From assembly GCA_029260375.1 (NCBI GenBank), contig JAJDDI010000068.1, forward strand, positions 1 to 64,000: a stretch of 64,000 nucleotides of DNA. Direction: 5' to 3'. A program made the translations under genes and the position numbers. Within the stretch, counting starts at the first letter, position 1. The number at the start of each line of letters is the position of its first letter. Source of the DNA: Phycisphaerales bacterium. GTDB taxonomy: Bacteria > Planctomycetota > Phycisphaerae > Phycisphaerales > UBA1924. Positions 26,523-35,797 of the stretch are shown in pieces. A model generated the notes under the pieces. It searched no databases, was not told the DNA's origin, and was given only the letters and a program-made list of their open reading frames with translations.

Positions 26523-27299
26523 ATGCCCGCGAGCTCAACCCTGCCCCGCCTGAAGGATCTCGGGCTGCTCTTCCGCCTGGGCGTGACGTGCCTGGTGCTG
26601 ACGCTGCTTGGGGGGTACGTCGTCTCGGGGATTCACCTGCGAAAGCACTACGACAACCGGGACGAGAGCCCCGGGTTCACGCTCGACGACGTTCGCGCGG
26701 CGTACCACGGGATCTCGGCGCCCTCGCCCCTGCGCGCAGCGCTGCAAGACGGGCACCCCGAGGACCTGGCCCAGGCGGACCGCGACGCGCTGCTGGCCTG
26801 GCTTGACTCGGACAGCCTGAGCCAGGACTACGACAACCTGGACCTGGGCGATGAGGCGCCGGCGGAGATCATCGCGGTGAGTTGCCTTGACTGTCATGCC
26901 CGCGGCAGCGAGGACCCGGGCTCGGCGATCCCGCTTGAGTACTGGGACGACGTCCGCCCGCTCGCGTTTAGCACAGATATCCAGCCCACGCCTGACGAGA
27001 TCATCGCGGTCTCGCAGCACACGCACGCGCCGACGATGGCGATGGTATTGCTGATCGTCGGTGCTTTGGGCGCGATGACGCGCTGGGCGCGGGCGTTTGT
27101 GGGTTTGCTGGTGGCGGTAGGGGGCGTGGGGCTGCTGCTGGACATGGCCGCGTGGTGGCTGGCGAAGGACAACGCCGCGTGGGTGTACGCGATCGTGGGC
27201 GGTGGATTGGCGCAGGGCGCCAGCGTGATGCTGCTGGGGCTCATCAGCCTGATCGATATGTGGCTGCCCGGCGGGCGGTCACGCCCAAACTTGGATTAG
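26523..27299 (+). CDS. Membrane protein with one c-type heme motif
   Basis: 258 residues. TM1 is at about 18-36, then an extracytoplasmic domain of about 130 residues with a single CLDCH at 121-125, then three or four helices between 170 and 248. His166 and His168 just before the next helix could be axial ligands. I do not recognise the family. It lies 14 bp after an exported Gfo/Idh/MocA gene with its own GAGGAA site, so it is probably in the same transcript and could pass electrons from periplasmic sugar oxidation into the membrane. Its stop overlaps the convergent isomerase stop. Confidence 0.7.
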   Translation: MPASSTLPRLKDLGLLFRLGVTCLVLTLLGGYVVSGIHLRKHYDNRDESPGFTLDDVRAAYHGISAPSPLRAALQDGHPEDLAQADRDALLAWLDSDSLSQDYDNLDLGDEAPAEIIAVSCLDCHARGSEDPGSAIPLEYWDDVRPLAFSTDIQPTPDEIIAVSQHTHAPTMAMVLLIVGALGAMTRWARAFVGLLVAVGGVGLLLDMAAWWLAKDNAAWVYAIVGGGLAQGASVMLLGLISLIDMWLPGGRSRPNLD

Positions 27300-28234
27300 C
27301 CCTCGGCGATGTCCATGCGGACGCGTTCGAGCAGGGCCTTGGTGAGGCTGCTGCCCTCGCGCGGGCTGTGCTTAGATCCCTCATATTCCACGCCCACGTG
27401 CCCGTGGTAGCCCGCGTCCACGACGATGCGAAGCATCCGGTCGTAGTCGGTCTTGGTCTCGTTCCCCTGGTCGTCGAACTCGTGGCTCTTGGCGCTGACG
27501 GCCTTGGCGAAGGGCATCAGCTCGCCGACGCCCTTGTACCGGTCGTACCAGGCGTCGGGCTCGCTCGAGCGTGACCAGTCGATGCAGAAGTTGCCGAAGT
27601 CGGGGAGCGTGCCGCAGCGGGGGTGATCGACGAGCTTCATGACCCCGGCGAGCCACTGGCCGTTGGAGCTGAACCCGCCGTGGTTCTCGACAATGACGTT
27701 GATCCCGTGCTCGTCGCCGATCTCGGTCAACCGGCGCAGCCCGTCGGCGGCGAGCTTCTGCTGCTCTTCATAGGAGCCCGAGCTCTGGGCGTTGACGCGG
27801 ATCGAGTGGCAGCCGAGCGTCTTGGCGGCGTCGATCCACGGGCGGTGGTTGTCGATGGCCTCGGCGCGTTTGGCGTCGTCGGTATCGCCAAGGGCGCCCT
27901 CGCCGTCGATCATGATCAGGAGCTGCGTGACACCCTCGTCCGAGGCCCGCGTGTTCATCTGGGCGAGATAGGCCTGGTCTCTCGCCTTGTCCTTGAAGAA
28001 GGCGTTGACGTACTCGATGGCGTCGAAGCCCATCGCGCGGGCTTCGCGGGCGAAGTCGAGATTCGAGATCTCGTCCGCGAACAGGAGCTTGTGCAGGGAC
28101 CACTGGGCGAGGGAGATGGTGTAGGGCATGGCGTGCTTCGGCTGGCGGGCGAGGGCCGCGGGGGCGAGGAGCGTCGTCGCAGAGGCGGCCAGGCCCAGCC
28201 TGATCGCGTCTCGCCTGGTGAGGGTGTCGTGCAT
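27296..28234 (-). CDS. Tat-exported sugar isomerase/epimerase-type TIM barrel
   Basis: 312 residues with a Tat signal ([20 protein letters not shown]), cut near residue 29. The TIM barrel of the xylose isomerase-like superfamily shows [51 protein letters not shown] and VGVEYEGS, with the expected Glu, Asp and His metal ligands. It should act outside the cytoplasm with the two Tat-exported oxidoreductases encoded just upstream on the other strand. The ATG at 28234 is the first of the conserved frame. Confidence 0.87.
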   Translation of the reverse strand: MHDTLTRRDAIRLGLAASATTLLAPAALARQPKHAMPYTISLAQWSLHKLLFADEISNLDFAREARAMGFDAIEYVNAFFKDKARDQAYLAQMNTRASDEGVTQLLIMIDGEGALGDTDDAKRAEAIDNHRPWIDAAKTLGCHSIRVNAQSSGSYEEQQKLAADGLRRLTEIGDEHGINVIVENHGGFSSNGQWLAGVMKLVDHPRCGTLPDFGNFCIDWSRSSEPDAWYDRYKGVGELMPFAKAVSAKSHEFDDQGNETKTDYDRMLRIVVDAGYHGHVGVEYEGSKHSPREGSSLTKALLERVRMDIAEG

Positions 28235-28388
28235 CGGTCCAGCGTAGTGATTCTCGGAATCGGGGTCGAGCTTCTCGGGCGTTGGGCGTGAATCGGGCGA
28301 GATTTCGGCGGGGCGAGGGGATCGGGATGGGCCGAATCGCGGGGGGTGGTACCCTTGGGTGTTCGGATGAGCCACGGGAGCACGGACG

Positions 28389-30974
28389 TTGACCGAATCG
28401 AGGTTCCAACGCGCGCAGCGGATCTTTGACCGCGTCTGTTCGCTTGACGACGCCGAGCGCGATCGGGCGATCGACGCGGCGTGCGAGGGCGACGCGGACC
28501 TGGCGGCAACGGTGCGGGATCTGATCGCCGCGGACGCGCGGTCCATGTTCCTTGACCGGGTGGCGATCGACACGGACATCCGGCCCGAACGCGCTCACGA
28601 CGTGGCGCTGCCGGATCGAATCGGGCGGTACACGATCGTGTCGGTGCTGGGCGAGGGCGGGATGGGCGTGGTCTACCAGGCCCGCCAGGAGAGCCCCGCC
28701 CGCGACGTGGCGCTCAAGGTGATCCGCCCGGGGCTGGCGTCGCGGTCCGCGATGGCGCGGTTTGCCCACGAGAGCGAGATTCTGGGGCGCCTGCACCACG
28801 CGGGTATCGCGCAGATCCTTGAGGCGGGCGCCGCGGGAGAGGGCGCGGGGCGCCAGCCGTACTTCGCGATGGAGTTCATCCGCGGGCGACCGGTGACGGC
28901 GTACGTTCGCGACGAGAAGCTCGACGTGCGCGAGCGGCTTGAGCTGCTGATGAGCATCTGCGCCGCGGTCGAGCACGCGCACGAGCGGGGGGTGATCCAC
29001 CGCGACCTGAAGCCGGCTAACATCCTCGTCGGCGCCGGCTCCCAGCCCAAGATCCTCGACTTCGGGATCGCACGCCTGACGGACGCGGACGTGCTGACCA
29101 CGACGATGCACACCGGGCGGGGGCAGCTTCTGGGCACGCTGCCGTACATGAGCCCGGAGCAGGTGGTGGGGGATCCCGAAGCGATCGACGGGCGGACCGA
29201 CATCTACGCGTTGGGCGTGATCGCGTACGAGATGCTGTGCGGCGAGCTGCCGCTGGACCTGCGGGACAAGCCGATCTCGGAGGCCGTGGGGATCATCTGC
29301 TCCGAGGAGCCATCTAAGCTCGGGACGCTCAACCGCTCGCTGCGGGGCGACATCGAGACGATCGTCTCGACGGCGATGGACAAGGACCCGGAGCGCCGGT
29401 ACCAGAGCGCGGGCGACTTCCGGGCGGACATCGAGCGCTACCTGCGGGACGACCCGATCGTGGCGCGCCCGCCCAGTCTGATGTATCAGACGCGGAAGTT
29501 TGCGCGCCGGAACAAGGCGGCGGTCGGCAGCGTGGGCGTGGTTTTTCTGGTGCTCCTGGTGGCGTCGATCGTGTCCACCAAGCTGGCGATCGACGCGAGC
29601 CGGTCGCTCAAGGCGGAGAAGGTGGCCAAGCAGGCGGCGGAGGACTCGCTTGAGGCGGAGCGGCTGGCCAAGCAGGCCGCAGAGACGTCACTCCAGGCCG
29701 AGCAGGAGGCGAAGGCCAAGGCGGTGCTGGAGGCGGCCAAGTCCACGTCGGTGACGGTGTTCCTCGAGCGCATGCTGCTGTCGGCGAGCCCGTGGGGGCG
29801 ATCGGGATTGAGCGGGCCAGAGGTGACGCTCGTGCAGTTCCTTGAGGTCGCCGTCGGGGGGCTCGAAGAGTTCGCGGGCGAGCCGGAGGTCGAGGCGGCG
29901 CTGCTGATGACCATCGGGACGACGTACAAGGAGCTGGGGAAGGTGCGTCAGGCCGAGCCGCTGCTGGCCCGGGCGGTCGAGATCCGCGAGCGGGTGCTTG
30001 AGCCGCATCACCCGATGATCGCCGAGGCGCTGCGGCATCTGGGCACCACCCGTGCACGACTCGGTCGCGTCGAAGAGGGAATCGCGGACCTGCGCCGGGC
30101 GCTGGACATCATGGAGCGTGAGCTGGGAGCGGAGCACTGGGATGTGACGAAGGTCCGGTCCGATCTTGGGTGGGCGCTGTACACCGCGGGGGAGCTCGAT
30201 GAGGCGCGCGAACTCATGGTCCTGGCGATCGGGCAGATGAGGGCGCACGAGAACCCGGACGGGCACGTGATGGGCACGGCGCTGGTCAATCTGGGCGCCA
30301 TAGAGAAGCAGCTCGGCAATCTCGACGACGCGGTCAGGCAGTACGAGGCGGGCATCGCCTCGCTTGGCCCTGACTCGCTCACGAGCGCCATGGTGGAGTC
30401 GAACCTGGGCAATATCGCGTACGCGCGTGGTGACTACGCTCGTGCCGAGGAGATGCACCGCGCGGCGCTGCGCATCCTCAAGGCCAACCTGGATCCGTTC
30501 CACCCAACACTCGGGACCGTCTACAACAACCTCGGGCTCGCGCTGGGTCAGCTCGACCGCCAGGAAGAAAGCGTGGAGCTGCAGCTGCGGGCGATGGAGA
30601 TCTCCGGGCGCGTGTACGGCAAGGACAGCCGGGATTACAACATATCGCTGGGCAATATCGCGTACGACCTGGCGGCGCTTGGCCGCTACCGCGAGGCCGC
30701 CGACGCGTGGATCGCGGTCGCGGACTGGTACGCTGAGAACGACCCATCGAGCCCGAAGGGGCCGATCCGCAAGGTGCGGGCGTACGCGGAGATCGGCGGG
30801 CGTGGCATGGACTGGGGCGACGCGGAGACGGCGATGCTCGCGGCGTACGAGCACCTGGTCGAGCTTGCCGGGGCGGACCACCAGTATTCGGTGAGCGCGC
30901 GCAGGGCGATCGCCGCGTTCTACGAGCGGTGGGGCAGGCCCGATCGGGTCCAGGCGTTCCGGGACGAGCCGTGA
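28389..30974 (+). CDS. Serine/threonine protein kinase with TPR sensor region
   Basis: 861 residues from a TTG start. The kinase domain is complete: GEGGMGVVY loop at 88-96, Lys110, HRDLKP at 204-209, DFG at 224-226 and MSPEQ. A single membrane helix follows at about 377-397. Then comes a charged heptad region with two near-identical 14-residue units, then at least seven tetratricopeptide repeats (about 500-830) that should be outside the membrane. The N-terminal 75 residues are the short helical leader usual in planctomycete kinases. It converges on an ECF sigma factor gene, 3 bp apart, a pairing common in this phylum. Confidence 0.88.
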   Translation: MTESRFQRAQRIFDRVCSLDDAERDRAIDAACEGDADLAATVRDLIAADARSMFLDRVAIDTDIRPERAHDVALPDRIGRYTIVSVLGEGGMGVVYQARQESPARDVALKVIRPGLASRSAMARFAHESEILGRLHHAGIAQILEAGAAGEGAGRQPYFAMEFIRGRPVTAYVRDEKLDVRERLELLMSICAAVEHAHERGVIHRDLKPANILVGAGSQPKILDFGIARLTDADVLTTTMHTGRGQLLGTLPYMSPEQVVGDPEAIDGRTDIYALGVIAYEMLCGELPLDLRDKPISEAVGIICSEEPSKLGTLNRSLRGDIETIVSTAMDKDPERRYQSAGDFRADIERYLRDDPIVARPPSLMYQTRKFARRNKAAVGSVGVVFLVLLVASIVSTKLAIDASRSLKAEKVAKQAAEDSLEAERLAKQAAETSLQAEQEAKAKAVLEAAKSTSVTVFLERMLLSASPWGRSGLSGPEVTLVQFLEVAVGGLEEFAGEPEVEAALLMTIGTTYKELGKVRQAEPLLARAVEIRERVLEPHHPMIAEALRHLGTTRARLGRVEEGIADLRRALDIMERELGAEHWDVTKVRSDLGWALYTAGELDEARELMVLAIGQMRAHENPDGHVMGTALVNLGAIEKQLGNLDDAVRQYEAGIASLGPDSLTSAMVESNLGNIAYARGDYARAEEMHRAALRILKANLDPFHPTLGTVYNNLGLALGQLDRQEESVELQLRAMEISGRVYGKDSRDYNISLGNIAYDLAALGRYREAADAWIAVADWYAENDPSSPKGPIRKVRAYAEIGGRGMDWGDAETAMLAAYEHLVELAGADHQYSVSARRAIAAFYERWGRPDRVQAFRDEP
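29613..29696 (+). repeat. 42-bp tandem repeat within kinase gene
   Basis: Two in-frame units of 42 bp encode the 14-residue heptad-like units at residues 409-422 and 423-436 ([14 protein letters not shown] and [14 protein letters not shown]), followed by a decayed third unit. They form a predicted coiled coil between the membrane helix and the TPR region. Confidence 0.6.
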
Positions 30975-30977
30975 CGT

Positions 30978-31559
30978 TCAGCCGCTGAGAGTCTCGTCGC
31001 TGAGCGAGCTGGCAAGCCAGGCCCGGGTGAACCGCCAGCGGCGCTCCACGGTTGAGAGCGAGACGCCCAGGATCTCGCTGATCTGCTCGTTGGTCAGGCC
31101 CACGAAGAACCGCAGCCCCACGATCTGAGCGCTCTCGTGGTCCTCTTTCTCCAAACGTTCGAGCGCCTCGCTCAGGGCGAGCACCTCGTCGGGCTTGACG
31201 GCCAGCTCGAAGGCCGGGTCGTCCAGCGGGGTTCGCTTACGATCGCCGCCGCGCTTGAGGGTGGATTTGCGTCGGGCGCTCTCGACGGTGATGTCGCGCA
31301 TGGCGCGGGCCGCGGCAAAGAAGAAGTGGCGGCGCCCCTCGAAGCGGGCGTTGCCATCGCCCACGAGGCGGAGGTAGGCCTCGTGCACGAGCGCGGTTGG
31401 CTGGAGTGTCTGGCCCCCCTGGGCTCCCGCCATCCGGGCCCGCGCCAGGGCGCGCAGCTCGTCGTAGACCATCGCCAGCAGGTCTCGCGCGGCGGTGGTG
31501 TCTCCGGTCGCCGCGGCGCTGAGGGTGCGGGTGACTCTGTCGGGGTCGGCTGGGCTCAT
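30978..31559 (-). CDS. ECF-type RNA polymerase sigma factor
   Basis: 193 residues. Region 2 is seen around ALVHEAYLRLVG and FFFAAARAMRDITVESAR, region 4 around GLTNEQISEILGVSLSTVERRWRF. The pattern matches the planctomycete ECF group found next to protein kinases. No anti-sigma factor is adjacent; the convergent TPR kinase, 3 bp away, is the likely partner, perhaps acting by phosphorylation. No Shine-Dalgarno is evident before the ATG. Confidence 0.9.
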   Translation of the reverse strand: MSPADPDRVTRTLSAAATGDTTAARDLLAMVYDELRALARARMAGAQGGQTLQPTALVHEAYLRLVGDGNARFEGRRHFFFAAARAMRDITVESARRKSTLKRGGDRKRTPLDDPAFELAVKPDEVLALSEALERLEKEDHESAQIVGLRFFVGLTNEQISEILGVSLSTVERRWRFTRAWLASSLSDETLSG

Positions 31560-31620
31560 CGGCGGGGGTCAGTCTACCGGATCGGCGCCTCGGTCTCGGC
31601 GTGAGAGTTCCGATGCGGCG

Positions 31621-32838
31621 TTACCAGATCCGAATCACGTCAGGGTGGCCCGTCTCGCTGGCGTTCTCGGACACGAGGGTGCTGTGCGGTGGATCTCCGG
31701 ACGCGGGCGTGGTCTCTTCGGCCAGTGACGTGGAATCCAGCGGAGTGTCGGAGCCGGGGAAGATGCACGCGTCACCGATCGAGAACATCTTTCTCTCGCG
31801 GACGAGGGCGCCGTAGTCCTGCCCGTAGAACGTGCGAAGCTCCACGGCCTTGGCACGGAACCATTCCGGGTCCCGGACCGCGCCCGACTCGTCGGCGTAG
31901 ACGGTGAGGATCCGCGCCGAGTCCTTGCGCAGGCGCCTGCGGATCGGGCCGCGCATGCCGATCTCGTAGACGCAGGGGTTGAGCGCCTCGTTGCAGTGGT
32001 CTGTGAGGAAGGGGCGGAGGAACCCGGACTCGGGGCGGACGTGGTAGGCGACCCGCCAGTACCCCTCATGCAGCTCGAGCATGGGGGGAAGGGTCTCGCC
32101 AGCGATGGTGATCGGCTCGGTCAGGTTCTGGTAGAACAGCATCCCCGCGTAGTTCGACGCGAGGTCCGCGTTCGAGACCACGCCGGTCGCGATCGCGCCG
32201 ATCGTGAACGATTCCGAAATCGGACCCTTGGAGTAGAACCATACGACCCAGTCGCGGGCGGCCTCCGGGGTCATGCCGCCATCGAGTCGGGCGAGGTAGC
32301 TCTTGTAGTAGATGTGCCCGAGGTCGTGGAAGTGGGCGATCTTGTCGGTGCCCATGTAGGCGCCGTGAACGTTGATCGTGGAAGACTGGAACAGGAGCAC
32401 GAGACGGCGCGGATCGATGGGCAGGTGCGCCCACGCGTAGATCCAGCCAAGCGTCCGGTAGGCGGTGATCTGGTCCGGGTACGCATCGCGGATGCGACGG
32501 GTCCGCAGGGAGTTTTCTAGGTTCATCGTCTCGATGAAACCGGGAGCGAAGCTGCTGCGGAAACGGTCGGCGACCGTGCCCGGCGCCGTGAGGCGTTCGA
32601 TGTCGTACCGCCGGTTGCCCATGTACGCGCGGGCGAGTTCTTTGTTCAGATCGTCGGCCATCTCGGTCATGATCTCGAAATGCACGCGCTCCATGAACGG
32701 GCCCAGGTCGGCGAAAGCCCGGTCCGTGGGGAGTGTGAACTGGTCGGTCTCGTTGGCCGGAGAGCCGGATGAGAGGACACCCACGGCGAGAACCACCGCG
32801 AGCACCGAGACCGCGTGCGCACGCCAAACTTGTTCCAT
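31621..32838 (-). CDS. Exported protein of unknown function with DKIAHFHDLGH motif
   Basis: 405 residues with an N-terminal signal peptide or anchor (about 8-27). I recognise no domain. Notable is GTDKIAHFHDLGHIYY near residues 166-182, a histidine-rich stretch that recalls metal or DUF2279-type 'DK..H' motifs, and SNADLASNYAGMLFYQN further on. Cysteines occur only in HCNEALNPCVYE and DACIF, so one disulfide is possible. The mature part is mostly helical. The lipoprotein gene diverges from it across about 100 bp. Confidence 0.55.
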   Translation of the reverse strand: MEQVWRAHAVSVLAVVLAVGVLSSGSPANETDQFTLPTDRAFADLGPFMERVHFEIMTEMADDLNKELARAYMGNRRYDIERLTAPGTVADRFRSSFAPGFIETMNLENSLRTRRIRDAYPDQITAYRTLGWIYAWAHLPIDPRRLVLLFQSSTINVHGAYMGTDKIAHFHDLGHIYYKSYLARLDGGMTPEAARDWVVWFYSKGPISESFTIGAIATGVVSNADLASNYAGMLFYQNLTEPITIAGETLPPMLELHEGYWRVAYHVRPESGFLRPFLTDHCNEALNPCVYEIGMRGPIRRRLRKDSARILTVYADESGAVRDPEWFRAKAVELRTFYGQDYGALVRERKMFSIGDACIFPGSDTPLDSTSLAEETTPASGDPPHSTLVSENASETGHPDVIRIW

Positions 32839-32939
32839 AGCGGACTCCCCGAGACCCGAAGTTCACGCATGCCCGGAACGGATCGCCTTGATACCATCGG
32901 GCGGGCATGTCAGCCCACCATCATACGGAGGAACCGCCC

Positions 32940-33518
32940 TTGGACGCCAGAGCCTGCCCGCGACGACTCCTCGCCTGTGCCGCAATACCGCTCGTGCTCG
33001 GGATCACGCTCGGGTGCAGCTCGGTCTATCACGATGTCGCGAGGCACTCGCCCAGGGCGATCGGGGAGCGTCTGAATGTCCGGCGGGATCATGCGATCGA
33101 CGCTCACGACAAGGCCTCGCGAACGCTCACGGGGATGGTCTCGGATCTTCGGGAACGGCGCGCCGTGCGCACCCGGGCGGCCCGGGTCGAACGCCTCCAG
33201 CGAGAACGCGTTGAGCTGAGCCGGCAGATCTGGCGGGCGAAGAAGGCCGTCGCGTCGATCGAAGACGTCATCGTGCTTGATGCTGACGGCCAGATCGGTG
33301 AATCGGTCCGCACGGACGCGGGGCGGATCATGGGATTCCTGCAGCGTGCGGGCGACGAACTTGGCCTGGGTCTTGAGGCGATCACCCAGGGCGTGGAGCA
33401 GTTCGCGAATGGGTCGCCGGTTGCTCCGAGCGAGATCGACGCCGTCTCGGCGCACACGGAGAACGCCCGAGACTTCATCGCGCGGGCGAGGGGCGTGGCG
33501 TCTGGTGAGTCTGACTGA
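32940..33518 (+). CDS. Small helical lipoprotein, unknown function
   Basis: 192 residues from a TTG at 32940, preferred because GGAGGA lies 6 nt upstream and gives a normal-length lipoprotein signal; an ATG 33 bases earlier would place that site inside the gene. The lipobox is TLGCSS. The mature protein is almost all helix and rich in Arg, with RAARVERLQRERVELSRQI likely a coiled coil. The family was not recognised. It diverges from the exported DKIAHFHDLGH protein. Confidence 0.6.
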   Translation: MDARACPRRLLACAAIPLVLGITLGCSSVYHDVARHSPRAIGERLNVRRDHAIDAHDKASRTLTGMVSDLRERRAVRTRAARVERLQRERVELSRQIWRAKKAVASIEDVIVLDADGQIGESVRTDAGRIMGFLQRAGDELGLGLEAITQGVEQFANGSPVAPSEIDAVSAHTENARDFIARARGVASGESD

Positions 33519-33623
33519 GGAGCGCACCGGTCATATCGCACTCGATCTGGGTGGGTGCTGTCCGGTACACTCGTCTTGCACTCAAGACGAACCGAATGCG
33601 CAGATCCGGCGCTGGGATCAGCG

Positions 33624-33648
33624 CAAGAAAAGGGCCGCGAGCGCGGCC
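33624..33648 (-). terminator. Rho-independent terminator after PEP-CTERM-like gene
   Basis: On the minus strand a perfect stem GGCCGC-GCTC-GCGGCC is followed by CTTTTCTT. It lies about 35 bp after the stop of the gene at 33683-34300. Confidence 0.7.
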
Positions 33649-33682
33649 TGGAGGTGAGACGAGGGGCAAGGAGGGCCTGGGA

Positions 33683-34300
33683 TCAGCGGCGACGACGCGC
33701 GGCGGCCAGTCCGCCTAGCGCGAGCATCGCGGCGGACGCCGGCGCGGGAACGACGGAGATGATGACGTCGTCCACGAAGAGCAGCGAGGTGCTGCCGATG
33801 TTGGCGCCGGTGGTGGCGGTGAGCTGCAGGGTCACGCCCCCGCTGACGTCGGCGCCGGCGGTGGTGGTGAAGCTGAAGAAACGCCATTCGGTGTCGGAGA
33901 TGTTGAGAGGAGCGCCGCCGAGGATCTCGGAGGAGGAGGTGCCCCCGGCGTCGATCTCAGAGAAGAACTCGGCGAAGTTCACGCCGCCGTTGGCGTTGGC
34001 GCCCTTGGCCCAGAAGGAGATGTTGATCTCGTCGCCGGCTTCGACGATGCCGATGCCGACGTTGGCCTGCTTGATGACCGCGGCGCTGCCGCTGGCGAGG
34101 TTTTCGAGACGCCCGCTGAAGGCGCCCGAGAAGGCGTCGGTGCTTACGTCGAAGGAGGAGTTGCCAGTCGGGAAAGACTGCCACCCGGAGGTGTCGCCGG
34201 CCTCGAAGCCGCCGTTCACGGCCAGGTCGATCCCCGCGTTGGCAACGCCAGCGGTGAGTGCCAGGGCGATGGTCGCCCGTGTCAGGGTCTTGGTGGTCAT
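33683..34300 (-). CDS. PEP-CTERM-like secreted protein with carbohydrate-binding-like fold
   Basis: 205 residues with a signal peptide (to about residue 22). The body is a beta sandwich like CBM4/CBM9-type modules: NGGFEAGDTSGWQS, then FWAKG and FFSFTTTAG. The C-terminus is a sorting signal of PEP-CTERM type: VPAPASAAMLALGGLAAARRRR as three parts (VPAP, hydrophobic helix, Arg run). The protein should be processed by an exosortase-type system, which is not in the window. AGGAGAAGAAGAG precedes the ATG. A terminator follows, so it is probably transcribed alone. Confidence 0.85.
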   Translation of the reverse strand: MTTKTLTRATIALALTAGVANAGIDLAVNGGFEAGDTSGWQSFPTGNSSFDVSTDAFSGAFSGRLENLASGSAAVIKQANVGIGIVEAGDEINISFWAKGANANGGVNFAEFFSEIDAGGTSSSEILGGAPLNISDTEWRFFSFTTTAGADVSGGVTLQLTATTGANIGSTSLLFVDDVIISVVPAPASAAMLALGGLAAARRRR

Positions 34301-34412
34301 CTCTTCTTCTCCTTCTGGCTCGGGATGAGCCTCGGTGGTTGATCTGGCTCGAGAACCTCGCGATTGACGGTGTCCGTATCCGTCGAAGCGAAACAGGCAG
34401 AGCCAGGGCAGG

Positions 34413-34431
34413 CACTGTAACAGTTACGGTG
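34413..34431. promoter_or_regulatory. Imperfect palindrome with core GTAACAGTTAC
   Basis: The core GTAAC-A-GTTAC is a perfect inverted repeat, extended outward to CAC...GTG with one mismatch per arm. It lies about 115 bp upstream of the PEP-CTERM-like gene, a plausible operator distance. The binding protein is unknown. Confidence 0.45.
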
Positions 34432-34634
34432 CGTGGGCCTAGAACAACATGGCAATAGGGCCAATAAATCAGCATCAAAGTGTCATATTGGAAATGTTCC
34501 AGATTTAGAGGGGTTCTGCGTGGAATGCTCAGGAAGGAGTTCTAAAGGAGCGTGGCTCACTCAGGGCATGCGAGCGCGGCTCGTTGGGCCGCCGGGGCTC
34601 GGAGTGCGCGGGCCTCGGATTTTGGCCAGCGCAT

Positions 34635-34664
34635 CAAAAAACGCCCGGCCGATGGGGCCGAGCG
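34635..34664 (-). terminator. Rho-independent terminator of GAPDH gene
   Basis: Minus-strand stem of nine pairs (CGCTCGGCC with GGCCGGGCG, one G-U pair), loop CCATC, followed by six T. It ends about 25-55 bp after the GAPDH stop. Confidence 0.85.
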
Positions 34665-34689
34665 TCGTCGGGGGGCGGAGTCTGTCGCG

Positions 34690-35787
<1,098 letters not shown>

Positions 35788-35797
35788 TCAGGAGGGC

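Larger units (their letters stand above)
34301..34689. other. Intergenic region upstream of PEP-CTERM-like gene
   Basis: 389 bp with no credible gene. It holds a 19-bp imperfect palindrome (34413-34431), a comparatively A+T-rich stretch at about 34440-34515 that may contain a promoter, and the terminator of the GAPDH gene (34635-34664). Confidence 0.6.
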
